Assembly: GCA_966211335.1 (NCBI GenBank)
Contig: CBIHNF010000002.1
Coordinates: 1-64,000, forward strand
DNA length: 64,000 nucleotides
DNA from: JAPWJZ01 sp966211335
GTDB taxonomy: Bacteria; Pseudomonadota; Alphaproteobacteria; Micavibrionales; UBA2020
Reading direction: 5' to 3'
Shown one piece after another: positions 54,066 to 62,175 of this stretch (the stretch's first letter is position 1; every line of letters begins with the position of its first letter). The notes below the pieces were generated by a model. That model did no database searches. It had not been told where the DNA came from and was given only the letters and a program-made list of their open reading frames with translations. A program made the translations under genes and the position numbers.

Positions 54066-55475
54066 TTACGCCCCCGCGCCCGGAATGGCGACGCCGCCAT
54101 CACTATATTCTTTTAGCTTGTTGCGAAGGGTGCGGATGGAAATGCCAAGAATGTTCGCGGCATGTGTGCGGTTGCCAAGGCAATGATCGAGCGTGTTCAG
54201 GATCAGCTGCTTTTCAACATCGGCCACGGTGCGGCCGACCAGCGCGCCGGTGCTGTCGGTGGCGTCCTGCACTGCGGGCGCGGAAACAACGGGGGCGGCG
54301 GGCGCGGCGGGCTTTTCCACCGGTTTTGCGGCGGTGGCAGCGGCAACAGCCGCCGCGGCCGCCGCCTGCGCGGCCTTCTGGCCCGCGAGCTGGATGGCGG
54401 AGGGTTCAATTTCCGCATCAGCCGAGACGAGGATGGCGCGGTGCATGGTGTTTTCCAGCTCCCGCACATTGCCCTGCCAGTGATGGCTTTTCAGCTTTTC
54501 GACAGCGGCTTCGGAAATTTTCTTGGGCTCGATGCCGTTTTGCTCGGAATATTTATTCGCGAACATGATGGCGAGCGGGATGATATCCGCCGGCCGGTCG
54601 CGCAAGGACGGCAGTTCAAGGTTGACGACGTTGAGGCGGAAATATAAGTCTTCGCGGAATTTGCCTTCGCGCACGGCCTGTTCCATGTCGCGGTTGGAGG
54701 TCGCGATCAGACGGATGTCGATTTTAACGGGCGCGGTGCCGCCGACGCGGTCGATGATGCGTTCCTGAATGGCGCGCAGTAATTTTGCCTGCAGGCCGGG
54801 GTGCATTTCGCTCACCTCGTCGAGCAGCAGCGTGCCGCCGTTGGCTTCCTCGAACTTGCCGATGCGGCGCGCGGTCGCGCCCGTGAAGGAGCCTTTTTCA
54901 TGGCCGAAGAGTTCGGATTCCAGCAGGCTTTCCGGTATCGCGGCGCAGTTGATGGAAATAAAGGGGCCGTTGGAGCGGCGGCTTTTCTGGTGAATGTATT
55001 TCGACATCACTTCCTTGCCGGTGCCGGACTCGCCGGTAATCAGCACGGTCGCGTCCGACGGCGCAATGCGGTCGGCAACTTGCAGAACTGCCTTCATGCT
55101 GGCGTCGCCCGCAATCATGGTGTTGCCTTCTTCGGCGACGGCCTGCAGCACGGCGGCAATTAGTTCGGCATCAGGGGGCAGGGGGATATATTCCTTGGCA
55201 CCCGCCTTGATGGCGCGGACGGCGGCGCCGGCATCGGTGCCGATGCCGCAGGCGACGACGGGCACGGCAAAGCGCTCCGCCTTCAGCTGCTGGATGAGCG
55301 AGCCGATATCCTGCTTCACGTCCACCATCAGAAGGTCGGCGCCTTTGCCGGAGCGGAGCGCCCCCATGGCCTGCTCGATATCTTCCGTATGGGTTACGCG
55401 CGCGCCGCGGCCGATGGCGATTTTGCCAGCCGTGCTGATCTGCCCGTTGAGACTGCCCACGATCATCAGTCGCAT
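54066..55475 (-). CDS. flbD: Sigma54-dependent flagellar regulator FlbD-like
   Basis: 469 residues. An N-terminal receiver-like domain (1-120) is followed by an AAA+ domain with GESGTGKEVMSKYIH, a sigma54-contact loop GSFTGA and Walker B GGTLLLDEVSEM, an Ala-rich linker, and a Fis-type helix-turn-helix (NRTHAANILGISIRTLRNKL). The loop is GSFTGA where most activators have GAFTGA. In Caulobacter FlbD activates late flagellar genes and represses fliF; the same gene order fliF-fliG-fliH-fliN-flbD is seen here. Confidence 0.85.
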   Translation of the reverse strand: MRLMIVGSLNGQISTAGKIAIGRGARVTHTEDIEQAMGALRSGKGADLLMVDVKQDIGSLIQQLKAERFAVPVVACGIGTDAGAAVRAIKAGAKEYIPLPPDAELIAAVLQAVAEEGNTMIAGDASMKAVLQVADRIAPSDATVLITGESGTGKEVMSKYIHQKSRRSNGPFISINCAAIPESLLESELFGHEKGSFTGATARRIGKFEEANGGTLLLDEVSEMHPGLQAKLLRAIQERIIDRVGGTAPVKIDIRLIATSNRDMEQAVREGKFREDLYFRLNVVNLELPSLRDRPADIIPLAIMFANKYSEQNGIEPKKISEAAVEKLKSHHWQGNVRELENTMHRAILVSADAEIEPSAIQLAGQKAAQAAAAAAVAAATAAKPVEKPAAPAAPVVSAPAVQDATDSTGALVGRTVADVEKQLILNTLDHCLGNRTHAANILGISIRTLRNKLKEYSDGGVAIPGAGA

Positions 55476-55503
55476 GGTCGGAATATCCCCTAGTGTATAT
55501 TAC

Positions 55504-55827
55504 TTACGTCGGCGAGCGGTCGGATTTGACGATCTCTGTCATCGTCACGCCAAGGCGGTCTTCAACGACGATGACCTCGCCGCGCGCGACGAGGCGGTTG
55601 TTGACGTAGATGTCAATCGCTTCGCCAACTTTGCGGTCCAGCTCCACCACGGCACCGCGGCCGAGCTTCAGCAGCTGGCTCACCTGCATCGTCGATTTGC
55701 CGAGCACGGCGGAAATCTGCACGGGAATGTCGTAAATGGCGTCGATGTCCTTTTTGCGGACTTCGGTCGTCACATGTTCCGGCAGGTCTTCGAAGGCGAC
55801 ATGCGGCTTGTCTTTGTCGTTGGACAT
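55504..55827 (-). CDS. fliN: Flagellar motor switch protein FliN
   Basis: 107 residues. It contains the SpoA/FliN domain: IYDIPVQISAVLGKSTMQVS, then LKLGRGAVVELDRKVGE and VNNRLVARGEVIVVEDRLGV. It is a cytosolic part of the C-ring that binds CheY. Its gene lies between fliH and flbD, as in other Alphaproteobacteria. Confidence 0.95.
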   Translation of the reverse strand: MSNDKDKPHVAFEDLPEHVTTEVRKKDIDAIYDIPVQISAVLGKSTMQVSQLLKLGRGAVVELDRKVGEAIDIYVNNRLVARGEVIVVEDRLGVTMTEIVKSDRSPT

Positions 55828-55846
55828 TTCTCTCTCCTGTTAAGCG

Positions 55847-56500
55847 TTATTCTTCGGATTTTGACGCCAGCTGCATGCCGGCGACGGCTTTGGCGAATTC
55901 GGATTCAATCTGGGCGTAAAGGCGTTCATACAGGCGCTCCGCGCCGCCGTCCGCCCATTCCACGCGCACATCGGTCGGCGCAAGGTTGTCGTCGGCGATG
56001 ATAATCAGCTTGCCGCCAAAGCCTTTTGAGGCGGCAAGATCCTCGATATTGCGCTTCAGCGCCTCAAGGTGGCCGCCGTTGACGGTGATGGCGATGCGCG
56101 GCTCGTCCCGCCGCGTGTCGACGGCGGTTAAAATCACATGCTCGATTTCCTGCAGCGAAAAACGCTGCGCGAATTTCGGCAGCAGCTTGTGCGTGACTTT
56201 CAATGCCAGCTTCGCGGTGCCGACCATGCTGTCGATATCGCGCTGCTCTTCCGACTTCAGCAGTTTGTCGGCGGCAAGGCCGATGTTGTGGAGCGCGCGC
56301 TGCTGTAATTCTTCCGTGCTCATCTTGGCGTCTTTGAGGCCATCCGCCTTGCCCTGCGCATAGGCCTGGCTGCGCGCCAATTCCAGCTGTTCCGCCGTGT
56401 AGCTTTCGGCCACGGGCATATCGTCAGCCGGCGCCGTATCGAAGTCGTTATTGTCGAACAAAAACTTTTTCACGTCCCCGTCCTTAATAGATGAGCTCAT
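55847..56500 (-). CDS. fliH: Flagellar export stator protein FliH-like
   Basis: About 217 residues. A helical N-terminal half (AYAQGKADGLKDA) and a C-terminal alpha/beta domain (PRIAITVNGGHLEALKRNI, ADGGAERLYERL) fit FliH, known as FlbE in Caulobacter. It regulates FliI. Several close starts (56521, 56506, 56500) are possible; 56500 overlaps the fliG end by 17 bases. Confidence 0.75.
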   Translation of the reverse strand: MSSSIKDGDVKKFLFDNNDFDTAPADDMPVAESYTAEQLELARSQAYAQGKADGLKDAKMSTEELQQRALHNIGLAADKLLKSEEQRDIDSMVGTAKLALKVTHKLLPKFAQRFSLQEIEHVILTAVDTRRDEPRIAITVNGGHLEALKRNIEDLAASKGFGGKLIIIADDNLAPTDVRVEWADGGAERLYERLYAQIESEFAKAVAGMQLASKSEE

Positions 56501-57500
56501 CTTCATCTTTCGCGGTGACAATCGTTATCTCGCCGCGGTCGGCAAGGTCCTTGGCGGTGACGACGAGGCTGGCTTGCGCTTCCTCGACATCCTTCAGGCG
56601 CACGGGGCCCATGGCGGCCATGTCTTCCTTCATAATCTTGGCCGCGCGCTCCGACATGTTGGAGAAGAAGAGGTCCTTCATGGCGTCGGACGCGCCCTTG
56701 AGCGCGAGCGGCAGGTGTTCTTTGTTAGCGGCGCGGATGACGGTCTGGATCGCGGACGGGTCGAGGCGGCCGAGGTCTTCGAAGGTAAACATCAGGCTGC
56801 GGATGCGTTCGGCGGCATCCGGGCTGCGCTCTTCGAGGCTTGTCATGAACTTCGCTTCCGTCGCGCGCTCGAGGCTGTTGAAAATCTCGGCCATAATTTC
56901 ATGGCTGTCACGGCGGCTGGTTTTCGCGAGGTTCATCATGAATTCGGTGCGCAGGGTCTTTTCAACGTCGTCGAGGACGTCTTTCTGCACGGCTTCCATG
57001 CGCAGCATGCGCATGACGACTTCCATCGCAAAGCCTTCCGGCAGCAGGGCGAGAACGGAGGCCGCGTGCTCGGCGGTGATTTTGGAGAGGACGACGGCGA
57101 CCGTCTGCGGATATTCCTTCTGCAGGAAGTTCGCCAGAATGTCTTCGTTCACGTTGGAGAGCTTTTCCCACATGGTGCGGCCGGCGGGACCGCGGATTTC
57201 TTCCATGATGCCGTCGACTTTATCTTTGCCGAGGACTTTTTGCAGCAGGCGCTCCGTTGAATCCATCGTGCCGACAAGGGAGGAGGTGGAGGTGATGTTT
57301 TCCGCAAATTCGATGAACAGCCGCTCGATCACGGCGGAGCTGACCTTGCCGAGGTTCGACATGGTCTGGGAGATGTTCATGATCTCCTCCTGCCCCAGCT
57401 GCTCGAAAATCTTTGCCGTGTATTCCTCGCCGAGGGACAACAGCAAAATCGAGGCCTTCTCGGTGCCGGTCAGGGTGCGGTAATCTTCACGAATGCGCAT
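56484..57500 (-). CDS. fliG: Flagellar motor switch protein FliG
   Basis: 338 residues. The N-terminal LTGTEKASILLLSLGEEYTAKIF, the middle domain with YPQTVAVVLSKI (EHPQ-like region) and the C-terminal charged helix domain (SNMSERAAKIMKEDMAAMGP) are all typical. FliG couples MotA to rotation and binds FliF; the fliF stop is 31 bases upstream. Confidence 0.95.
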   Translation of the reverse strand: MRIREDYRTLTGTEKASILLLSLGEEYTAKIFEQLGQEEIMNISQTMSNLGKVSSAVIERLFIEFAENITSTSSLVGTMDSTERLLQKVLGKDKVDGIMEEIRGPAGRTMWEKLSNVNEDILANFLQKEYPQTVAVVLSKITAEHAASVLALLPEGFAMEVVMRMLRMEAVQKDVLDDVEKTLRTEFMMNLAKTSRRDSHEIMAEIFNSLERATEAKFMTSLEERSPDAAERIRSLMFTFEDLGRLDPSAIQTVIRAANKEHLPLALKGASDAMKDLFFSNMSERAAKIMKEDMAAMGPVRLKDVEEAQASLVVTAKDLADRGEITIVTAKDEDELIY

Positions 57501-57531
57501 TCATAACTCCGGTAGGCTTTATATTGGTCTC

Positions 57532-59247
57532 TTAGCTTTCCTGGCTCATCCACTGGCGGATGACAGAAACGGTTTCATTCGGGTGGTTGGTGACGAGGTC
57601 GGAAATCTTCTGAACGGAGGACGCCTTCACCTTGCCCTCGACCGAGGACATGTCGATCATCGATTCAAGCTCGGAGGTGGAGGTGCCGCCGCCCATGCCG
57701 CCACCGGGGCCGGGGCCTGCCAGCTGCGCCTGCGGCGTCTGGCCGGGGAGGAGGGCGGTGTCTTCCATGCCCTGGCCACGCCCGGCGGTGGCGACGCGCG
57801 GCGCGGTAAAGTGCGTTGCCAGCGGGCGAAGGACGAGCAGGATGATAAGGACCGCGACGACCGAGAGCGCCAGCGTTTCCGCCATGCTCAGAATATCGCC
57901 CTTCGGGAAGCCCATGATGGTGTCGTTCGCGACCGGCGTCATGGAGAACTGGTCGGTGTCGGCAAACTGCATGTTGACGACGCTGACCGTGTCGCCGCGC
58001 GATTCATCATAGCCGACGGCGGATTTCACGAGCGTTGCGATTTTTGCCAGTTCATCATCCGAACGCGGCGTGTATTTACGGGGCGGCGTCCAGTCGGCGG
58101 GGGCATCTTTCGGCTTCTGCACGGTGGTATCGGGCGCATAGCTGCCATCGACGAGCACGGCGATGGAAAGTTTTTCTACCTGGCCGCTCTCGCGCACGAG
58201 CGTTTCCACCGTTTTCGGGATTTCGTAGTTGGTGGTTTCTTCCGTGCGGCTGCTCTTCGCGCCGGCGGCGGGTCCTTGCGTTTGCGTGGAGGCATTGCTG
58301 CTGGCGGGCAGGCCCGGCAGGTTGTTCTGGACAGAGACCGCGCCGTTGGCGTTGCTGTTGGCTTCGGTATTATCCTCGCTCACCGTCTGGGTCGAGCGCA
58401 CAACCTGGCCATCGGCGTTATAGCTCTCGGTGTTGCGGTTGACGATGTCGAAGTTCATGGCGGCGGTCACATTCGCGCGCACCTTGCCGTAGCCGACGAT
58501 GCGGCCGACCATATCCTCGACTGAGTTCTTGACGCGTGCTTCATAGGCTTTCTGCGCATCATCGCCGCTATGGGCGGTGCTGCCGGCATCGCCGTCGCCC
58601 TGGCCCTTGGCAAGCAGGTTGCCGTTCTGGTCGATGACGGTGACGTTGCCAGGCTTCAACTGCGGCACGGCGGCCGCAATCATGTGCTGGATGGCGGAAA
58701 TGGGCTCGGGCCCCAGTGCGCCTTCGCTGCGCACGTTGAGGAAGACGGAAGCGGTCGCGGGCTGCTGCGTGCGGCTGAACAATTCACGTTCCGGGTACAC
58801 AATCTGCACGCGGGCAGAGCGGATCTGGTCCATGGAGCTGATGGTGCGGGCAAGCTCGCCTTCGGTTGCGCGCAGCTGCATCACGTTGTTTTCAAAGCTG
58901 GTGCGGCCGAAGCTGTTCTTCTGGTCGAAGATTTCATAGCCGATGGAGCCCTTGTGCGGCAGGCCTTCAGCGGCGAGCAGCACCCGCGCCTTGCTGACAT
59001 CCTTGAAGGGGACGGAAACCTTGGTGCCATCTTCCGACAGCGTATAGGCGATATGGGAGTTGTCGAGCTTGGCCGCAATCTCCGTCGCGTCACTGGTGGA
59101 CAAATCGCCATAGAGCAAATTCATCGACGGTGCGGATGAGCGCACGGCAATGAAGACGAAAAAGATGATCAGGCCGAAGAAGGTCACGAGCATCATGGCC
59201 AGACGGCCGGCACCCAGATTCTTCATCGATTCCAGAAATGAATCCAC
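57532..59247 (-). CDS. fliF: Flagellar MS-ring protein FliF
   Basis: 571 residues. Membrane helix 1 at about 17-36 (AMMLVTFFGLIIFFVFIAV), a periplasmic ring-building domain (LYGDLSTSDATEIAAKLDNS, RVQIVYPERELFSRTQQPA, PQLKPGNVTVIDQNG), a Gln/Gly/Ser-rich region, membrane helix 2 near 440-465 (ALSVVAVLIILLVLRPL) and a C-terminal FliG-binding tail. It is the first gene of the long minus-strand flagellar operon. Confidence 0.95.
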   Translation of the reverse strand: MDSFLESMKNLGAGRLAMMLVTFFGLIIFFVFIAVRSSAPSMNLLYGDLSTSDATEIAAKLDNSHIAYTLSEDGTKVSVPFKDVSKARVLLAAEGLPHKGSIGYEIFDQKNSFGRTSFENNVMQLRATEGELARTISSMDQIRSARVQIVYPERELFSRTQQPATASVFLNVRSEGALGPEPISAIQHMIAAAVPQLKPGNVTVIDQNGNLLAKGQGDGDAGSTAHSGDDAQKAYEARVKNSVEDMVGRIVGYGKVRANVTAAMNFDIVNRNTESYNADGQVVRSTQTVSEDNTEANSNANGAVSVQNNLPGLPASSNASTQTQGPAAGAKSSRTEETTNYEIPKTVETLVRESGQVEKLSIAVLVDGSYAPDTTVQKPKDAPADWTPPRKYTPRSDDELAKIATLVKSAVGYDESRGDTVSVVNMQFADTDQFSMTPVANDTIMGFPKGDILSMAETLALSVVAVLIILLVLRPLATHFTAPRVATAGRGQGMEDTALLPGQTPQAQLAGPGPGGGMGGGTSTSELESMIDMSSVEGKVKASSVQKISDLVTNHPNETVSVIRQWMSQES

Positions 59248-59593
59248 TTAAGTAATCTCCCCTTGCTTTGATCCCACTCAAAGAAGGGAGTCCGGGCGTA
59301 TAGAAAACAAGTAAACCCCAGAACCCCACTTCTTAAGATTAACGAATTTTTTCGAACTAGGCAAATTTTGCCCGTCGTTTTTCCGATTTTTCTCAAGTTC
59401 GCAGCGATTATTTCCCCACAGGCATTTGATATAGATTGGTTTTATGCCTCTGACAGCAGGTTTCTATGCAAAAACCATGCGCAAACCGTATCTCTATATT
59501 CTAATATAGGACGCATTGACGTTTTACTAATAAAGCATTGGTTTTTATAGGTAATCAGGCGCGAGCGCAAAACGCCTAAAAGTAAATAATTAG

Positions 59594-59641
59594 TTAATGA
59601 AGTATTAAGGAAGAATTAACAAGTAAAAATGCTCTTAACAT
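59594..59641 (+). promoter_or_regulatory. Triple CtrA half-site array with possible promoter
   Basis: Three TTAA tetramers at 59594, 59605 and 59616 are each separated by exactly seven bases, giving two overlapping full CtrA boxes. A TAACAT at 59636-59641 lies 17 bases after a -35 position inside the array. Confidence 0.65.
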
Positions 59642-59674
59642 TTAAGTAAGTTACTGGTTTTACTTGTTTTTCAC

Positions 59675-59703
59675 TTGCGTATTGACCAAACCTCCGCTAA
59701 TAT
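59675..59703 (+). promoter_or_regulatory. Predicted sigma70-type promoter of the flaG-like gene
   Basis: TTGCGT, a 17-base spacer and TAATAT, about 50 bases before the start codon. Confidence 0.45.
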
Positions 59704-59754
59704 AAGAATTGTATGAGTATGAGACCATGCTCGTGCGATAGGGAATCATAGAAA

Positions 59755-60306
59755 ATGATTGAGTCTGTCGGCACATCTTCGGTCCAAGCCTCCGCCCTGA
59801 GAGTAACTTCTCAGAGCGTTTCCACGTCTGCAGCAGCCAGCCAGCAGGAATACCCCCAGCTCGTCAGCCTGCGCATCCGTGTGGACGCCACGCTCAACAA
59901 AGCCATTCTTGAAATCCGCTCGAATGATACGGGCGAAGTGGTGCAGCAGTATCCGTCTGCTGCCCAGATCCGCGCCTTCCAGCGCGCCGCGCAAATCCAG
60001 GCGAATGAACAAAAACAGCACCTCGAGCAGCAGCAGGCGCAAAACGCTACTGTGCGGAGCTCTAGCGCCGACAAAGCGCCGACATTTAGCGAGCCGAAAG
60101 TGAATGCCTCTTCCGGTAAATCGGACAGCTCGGCCGGCCTCAACCTGCCGACCTTCCAGCCGCAAACACCGCAGCCGCAGCAACAGGCGCAGACTCAAGA
60201 CATTACGCCAGCGCCGCAGCAGCAGGCCGCGCCGGCACCCTCCGGCAATAGCGCGCCGCAGCAGCAAAGCGCGCCCGCGTCGTCTTCCACCTCGATCGTC
60301 GTATAA
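59755..60306 (+). CDS. FlaG-like protein with Gln/Pro-rich tail
   Basis: 183 residues. Residues 35-75 (LRIRVDATLNKAILEIRSND, TGEVVQQYPSAAQIRAF) match the FlaG pattern of a beta-hairpin followed by TGEVxxQxP. The last 100 residues are low-complexity, rich in Gln, Pro, Ala and Ser. FlaG proteins influence filament length. The position beside fliF supports a flagellar role; the tail is unusual for the family. Confidence 0.6.
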   Translation: MIESVGTSSVQASALRVTSQSVSTSAAASQQEYPQLVSLRIRVDATLNKAILEIRSNDTGEVVQQYPSAAQIRAFQRAAQIQANEQKQHLEQQQAQNATVRSSSADKAPTFSEPKVNASSGKSDSSAGLNLPTFQPQTPQPQQQAQTQDITPAPQQQAAPAPSGNSAPQQQSAPASSSTSIVV

Positions 60307-60327
60307 ATCTGCAATGATCCGGATTGC

Positions 60328-60352
60328 AGCTGGGCAGTTGCCCGGTTTTTTT
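60328..60352 (+). terminator. Rho-independent terminator of the flaG-like gene
   Basis: A short GGGCA/TGCCC stem with a 2-base loop, GG, then seven Ts. A second small hairpin (CTGCAAT/ATTGCAG) precedes it. Confidence 0.7.
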
Positions 60353-60361
60353 ATGCCGTTA

Positions 60362-60976
60362 TCAGAAAATGACCGGCAGGATGCGGCCCGGCGTGCGCTT
60401 CATATATTCCACATAAGCGGGATCGCGGGAGAGGAATTCCTCCTCGATAAACAGCCGCTGGAACTGGAACAGCGTCGAAATCAGGATGACGATGATATTC
60501 CAGATGCTGATGTTCTGCGCCAGGAAGGCGACGCCCTCAATCAAATACCCCGCATAAATGGGGTGGCGGATGTATTTGTAGATGCCGCTGGTCTTGACGC
60601 CGCGGTTGGCGGCGACGATGCCGAAGCTCTGGTTCAGCGACAGCAGGCCCGCAATGGAAATGCAGACGCCGATAACCTGCACTGCATGCATAATGATAAA
60701 ATCGTGCACTTCCGGCGCGGGGCGTAGCATCAGGTAGAAACCCGTGCCGCCAATCGCAAAGGCCCAGTCGCGCCAGTTGGTGTTGACGTCGTGCTTGGGC
60801 GGCGGCCGGACGAGGAAGAGGACGGAGATCAGGAGACGCATGACCAGCATCAAAAGGCTGCTGATGCGGTGCGTATTCTCGAAATCGATGACCAGCACGG
60901 CGGCAGATAGCGCATAGACCGCGCAACCCAGGAAATTGGCGCTCTTTTCGATAAACCAGCGGCGTTTGTTATCCAT
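60362..60976 (-). CDS. Isoprenylcysteine carboxyl methyltransferase-family membrane protein
   Basis: 204 residues, about five membrane helices. The C-terminal GIYKYIRHPIYAGYLIEG and EEEFLSRDPAYVEYM are the SAM-binding signature of the ICMT/phospholipid methyltransferase family. The substrate in bacteria is usually unknown. It is not obviously linked to flagella. Confidence 0.75.
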   Translation of the reverse strand: MDNKRRWFIEKSANFLGCAVYALSAAVLVIDFENTHRISSLLMLVMRLLISVLFLVRPPPKHDVNTNWRDWAFAIGGTGFYLMLRPAPEVHDFIIMHAVQVIGVCISIAGLLSLNQSFGIVAANRGVKTSGIYKYIRHPIYAGYLIEGVAFLAQNISIWNIIVILISTLFQFQRLFIEEEFLSRDPAYVEYMKRTPGRILPVIF

Positions 60977-61172
60977 TGCGGTCGTTCAAGCCTTGTTAAT
61001 CGTTTAAAAATGCCGGCCGCAGATAACTGGAAAAATCCCCAATCAAATCCGTTCGTAAGGCAATATAGCCTACTTCTGTACCGTTTTTAGTAGTGAATTC
61101 AAAAAAGCGTGTGAAACCGCCATTTTTTTTTGTGTGACAGGCTAAACAGGCCTTTTTGCTGCGCAGGTAAGA

Positions 61173-61646
61173 TCAGGTGATGCTGTCGATGGTCGATTTC
61201 ACCGGCTTGTCGGCATCGAGGGGTTTTGCGGCCTGCTGGCCGGGCAGGGGTTTCACCGTCTTCATCAGGCCCGCAGCGATATTGCGGTTGATGTCGATAA
61301 TGGCCTGCATTTTATCGGGCTTGGTATCAATCATCAGCTCCAGCGTGCGCTTGAAGATGAACAGCGCCAGCGTCGCGATATTGTTTTTAATTTCCTGCGG
61401 CAGCGGATGGTCTGGGTTGCGCGCGTCTTCGACGAACAGCTGCCAGAGCTTCTGGTTGTATTCCAAAATCTCGCCGCATTCGGCACTTTTAATTTTCTCG
61501 CCGGAAGCAAGGCGGCGCTGGAGATCTTCAAGTTTAGTTGCAGCCTTCAGGAGAACCTTGCCTTCGAGGGAGCGGGGGTCGACCGAGCCTGCCATGCTGC
61601 CATAAGCATCCGCCGCGACGGCGTAGGGATTTTTAACGTCAGGCAT
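61173..61646 (-). CDS. flaF: Flagellar biosynthesis regulator FlaF
   Basis: About 157 residues from the ATG at 61646, which overlaps the flbT stop by eight bases. The FlaF core is visible: LLKAATKLEDLQRRL, YNQKLWQLFVEDA, HPLPQEIKNNIATLALFI. In Caulobacter FlaF promotes flagellin secretion or translation and opposes FlbT. The C-terminal extension of about 40 residues is longer than usual. Confidence 0.85.
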   Translation of the reverse strand: MPDVKNPYAVAADAYGSMAGSVDPRSLEGKVLLKAATKLEDLQRRLASGEKIKSAECGEILEYNQKLWQLFVEDARNPDHPLPQEIKNNIATLALFIFKRTLELMIDTKPDKMQAIIDINRNIAAGLMKTVKPLPGQQAAKPLDADKPVKSTIDSIT

Positions 61647-62022
61647 TCGACAGCAACTCCGATTCATACTGGATAAGGTTGCGCGCTTCTTTCAGCGCCT
61701 TGTAGTAATGGCCGTTGAGAATGTGATCGTTGATCTTCATGAAATAGGGCGTCGTCGACGGTGCGGCATCCTGAATGTCGCGGATCTGGCTGAAGAAAAT
61801 ATCGTGCAGCGCTTTCGGGTCGGCGGCCAGATACATCAGCTGGATGGTGAGGTAGATGCGCTTGCAGGGCGAATTCGCCTCGTTTTCGCGCATAATGTCT
61901 TTTTCGCGCAAAATCGGCGCTTCGCCTTCAATGTGCAGGCGGGCACGGGCCGCATCATTCGTGATCAGCGCGTTGCCGATGATGATGCGTTCTTGCGGTT
62001 TCAGGTCGATGATAAGGGCCAT
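61639..62022 (-). CDS. flbT: Flagellin translation regulator FlbT
   Basis: 127 residues. LKPQERIIIGNALITND at the start and KRIYLTIQLMYLAADP in the middle are typical of FlbT, which binds flagellin mRNA and limits its translation. The gene overlaps flaF and lies downstream of flagellin. Confidence 0.9.
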   Translation of the reverse strand: MALIIDLKPQERIIIGNALITNDAARARLHIEGEAPILREKDIMRENEANSPCKRIYLTIQLMYLAADPKALHDIFFSQIRDIQDAAPSTTPYFMKINDHILNGHYYKALKEARNLIQYESELLSNA

Positions 62023-62079
62023 GTGAGATTCTCTCCTGCGGCAAAATGAAGGCGAAGTTCTTTCGCCGAATGTACCCCT

Positions 62080-62111
62080 ATTATCTCCATAAATTCTTAA
62101 CGATTACTTAA
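62080..62111 (-). promoter_or_regulatory. Predicted CtrA-dependent promoter of flbT-flaF
   Basis: A perfect TTAA-N7-TTAA at 62097-62111 lies over the -35 position of a GATAAT -10 (62085 to 62080, minus). The -35 hexamer itself is poor, as expected where an activator is needed. Confidence 0.55.
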
Positions 62112-62114
62112 TGC

Positions 62115-62157
62115 GTAAAAAAGTACCGGCGGGATTTTACCCCGCCGGCGCTTTTTA
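62115..62157 (-). terminator. Rho-independent terminator of the flagellin gene
   Basis: The stem CCGGCGGG / CCCGCCGG with a 7-base loop; on the minus strand it is followed by TACTTTTTT. It separates flagellin from flbT. Confidence 0.85.
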
Positions 62158-62175
62158 TTCTCTTGGTCCTTAAGC

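Larger units (their letters stand above)
59248..59754. promoter_or_regulatory. Divergent regulatory region between fliF and the flaG-like gene
   Basis: This 507-base, A/T-rich stretch has no convincing gene. It contains the CtrA-box array at 59594-59619, further TTAA tetramers at 59635 and 59642, and a sigma70-type promoter at 59675-59703. The first 300 bases, which should hold the fliF promoter, show no clear match that I can defend. Confidence 0.6.

Noticed and set aside
61120..61172. Terminator-like hairpin (AGGC/GCCT followed by Ts) downstream of flaF
   Set aside because: The stem is only four base pairs and the T-run lies on the + strand, where no gene ends.
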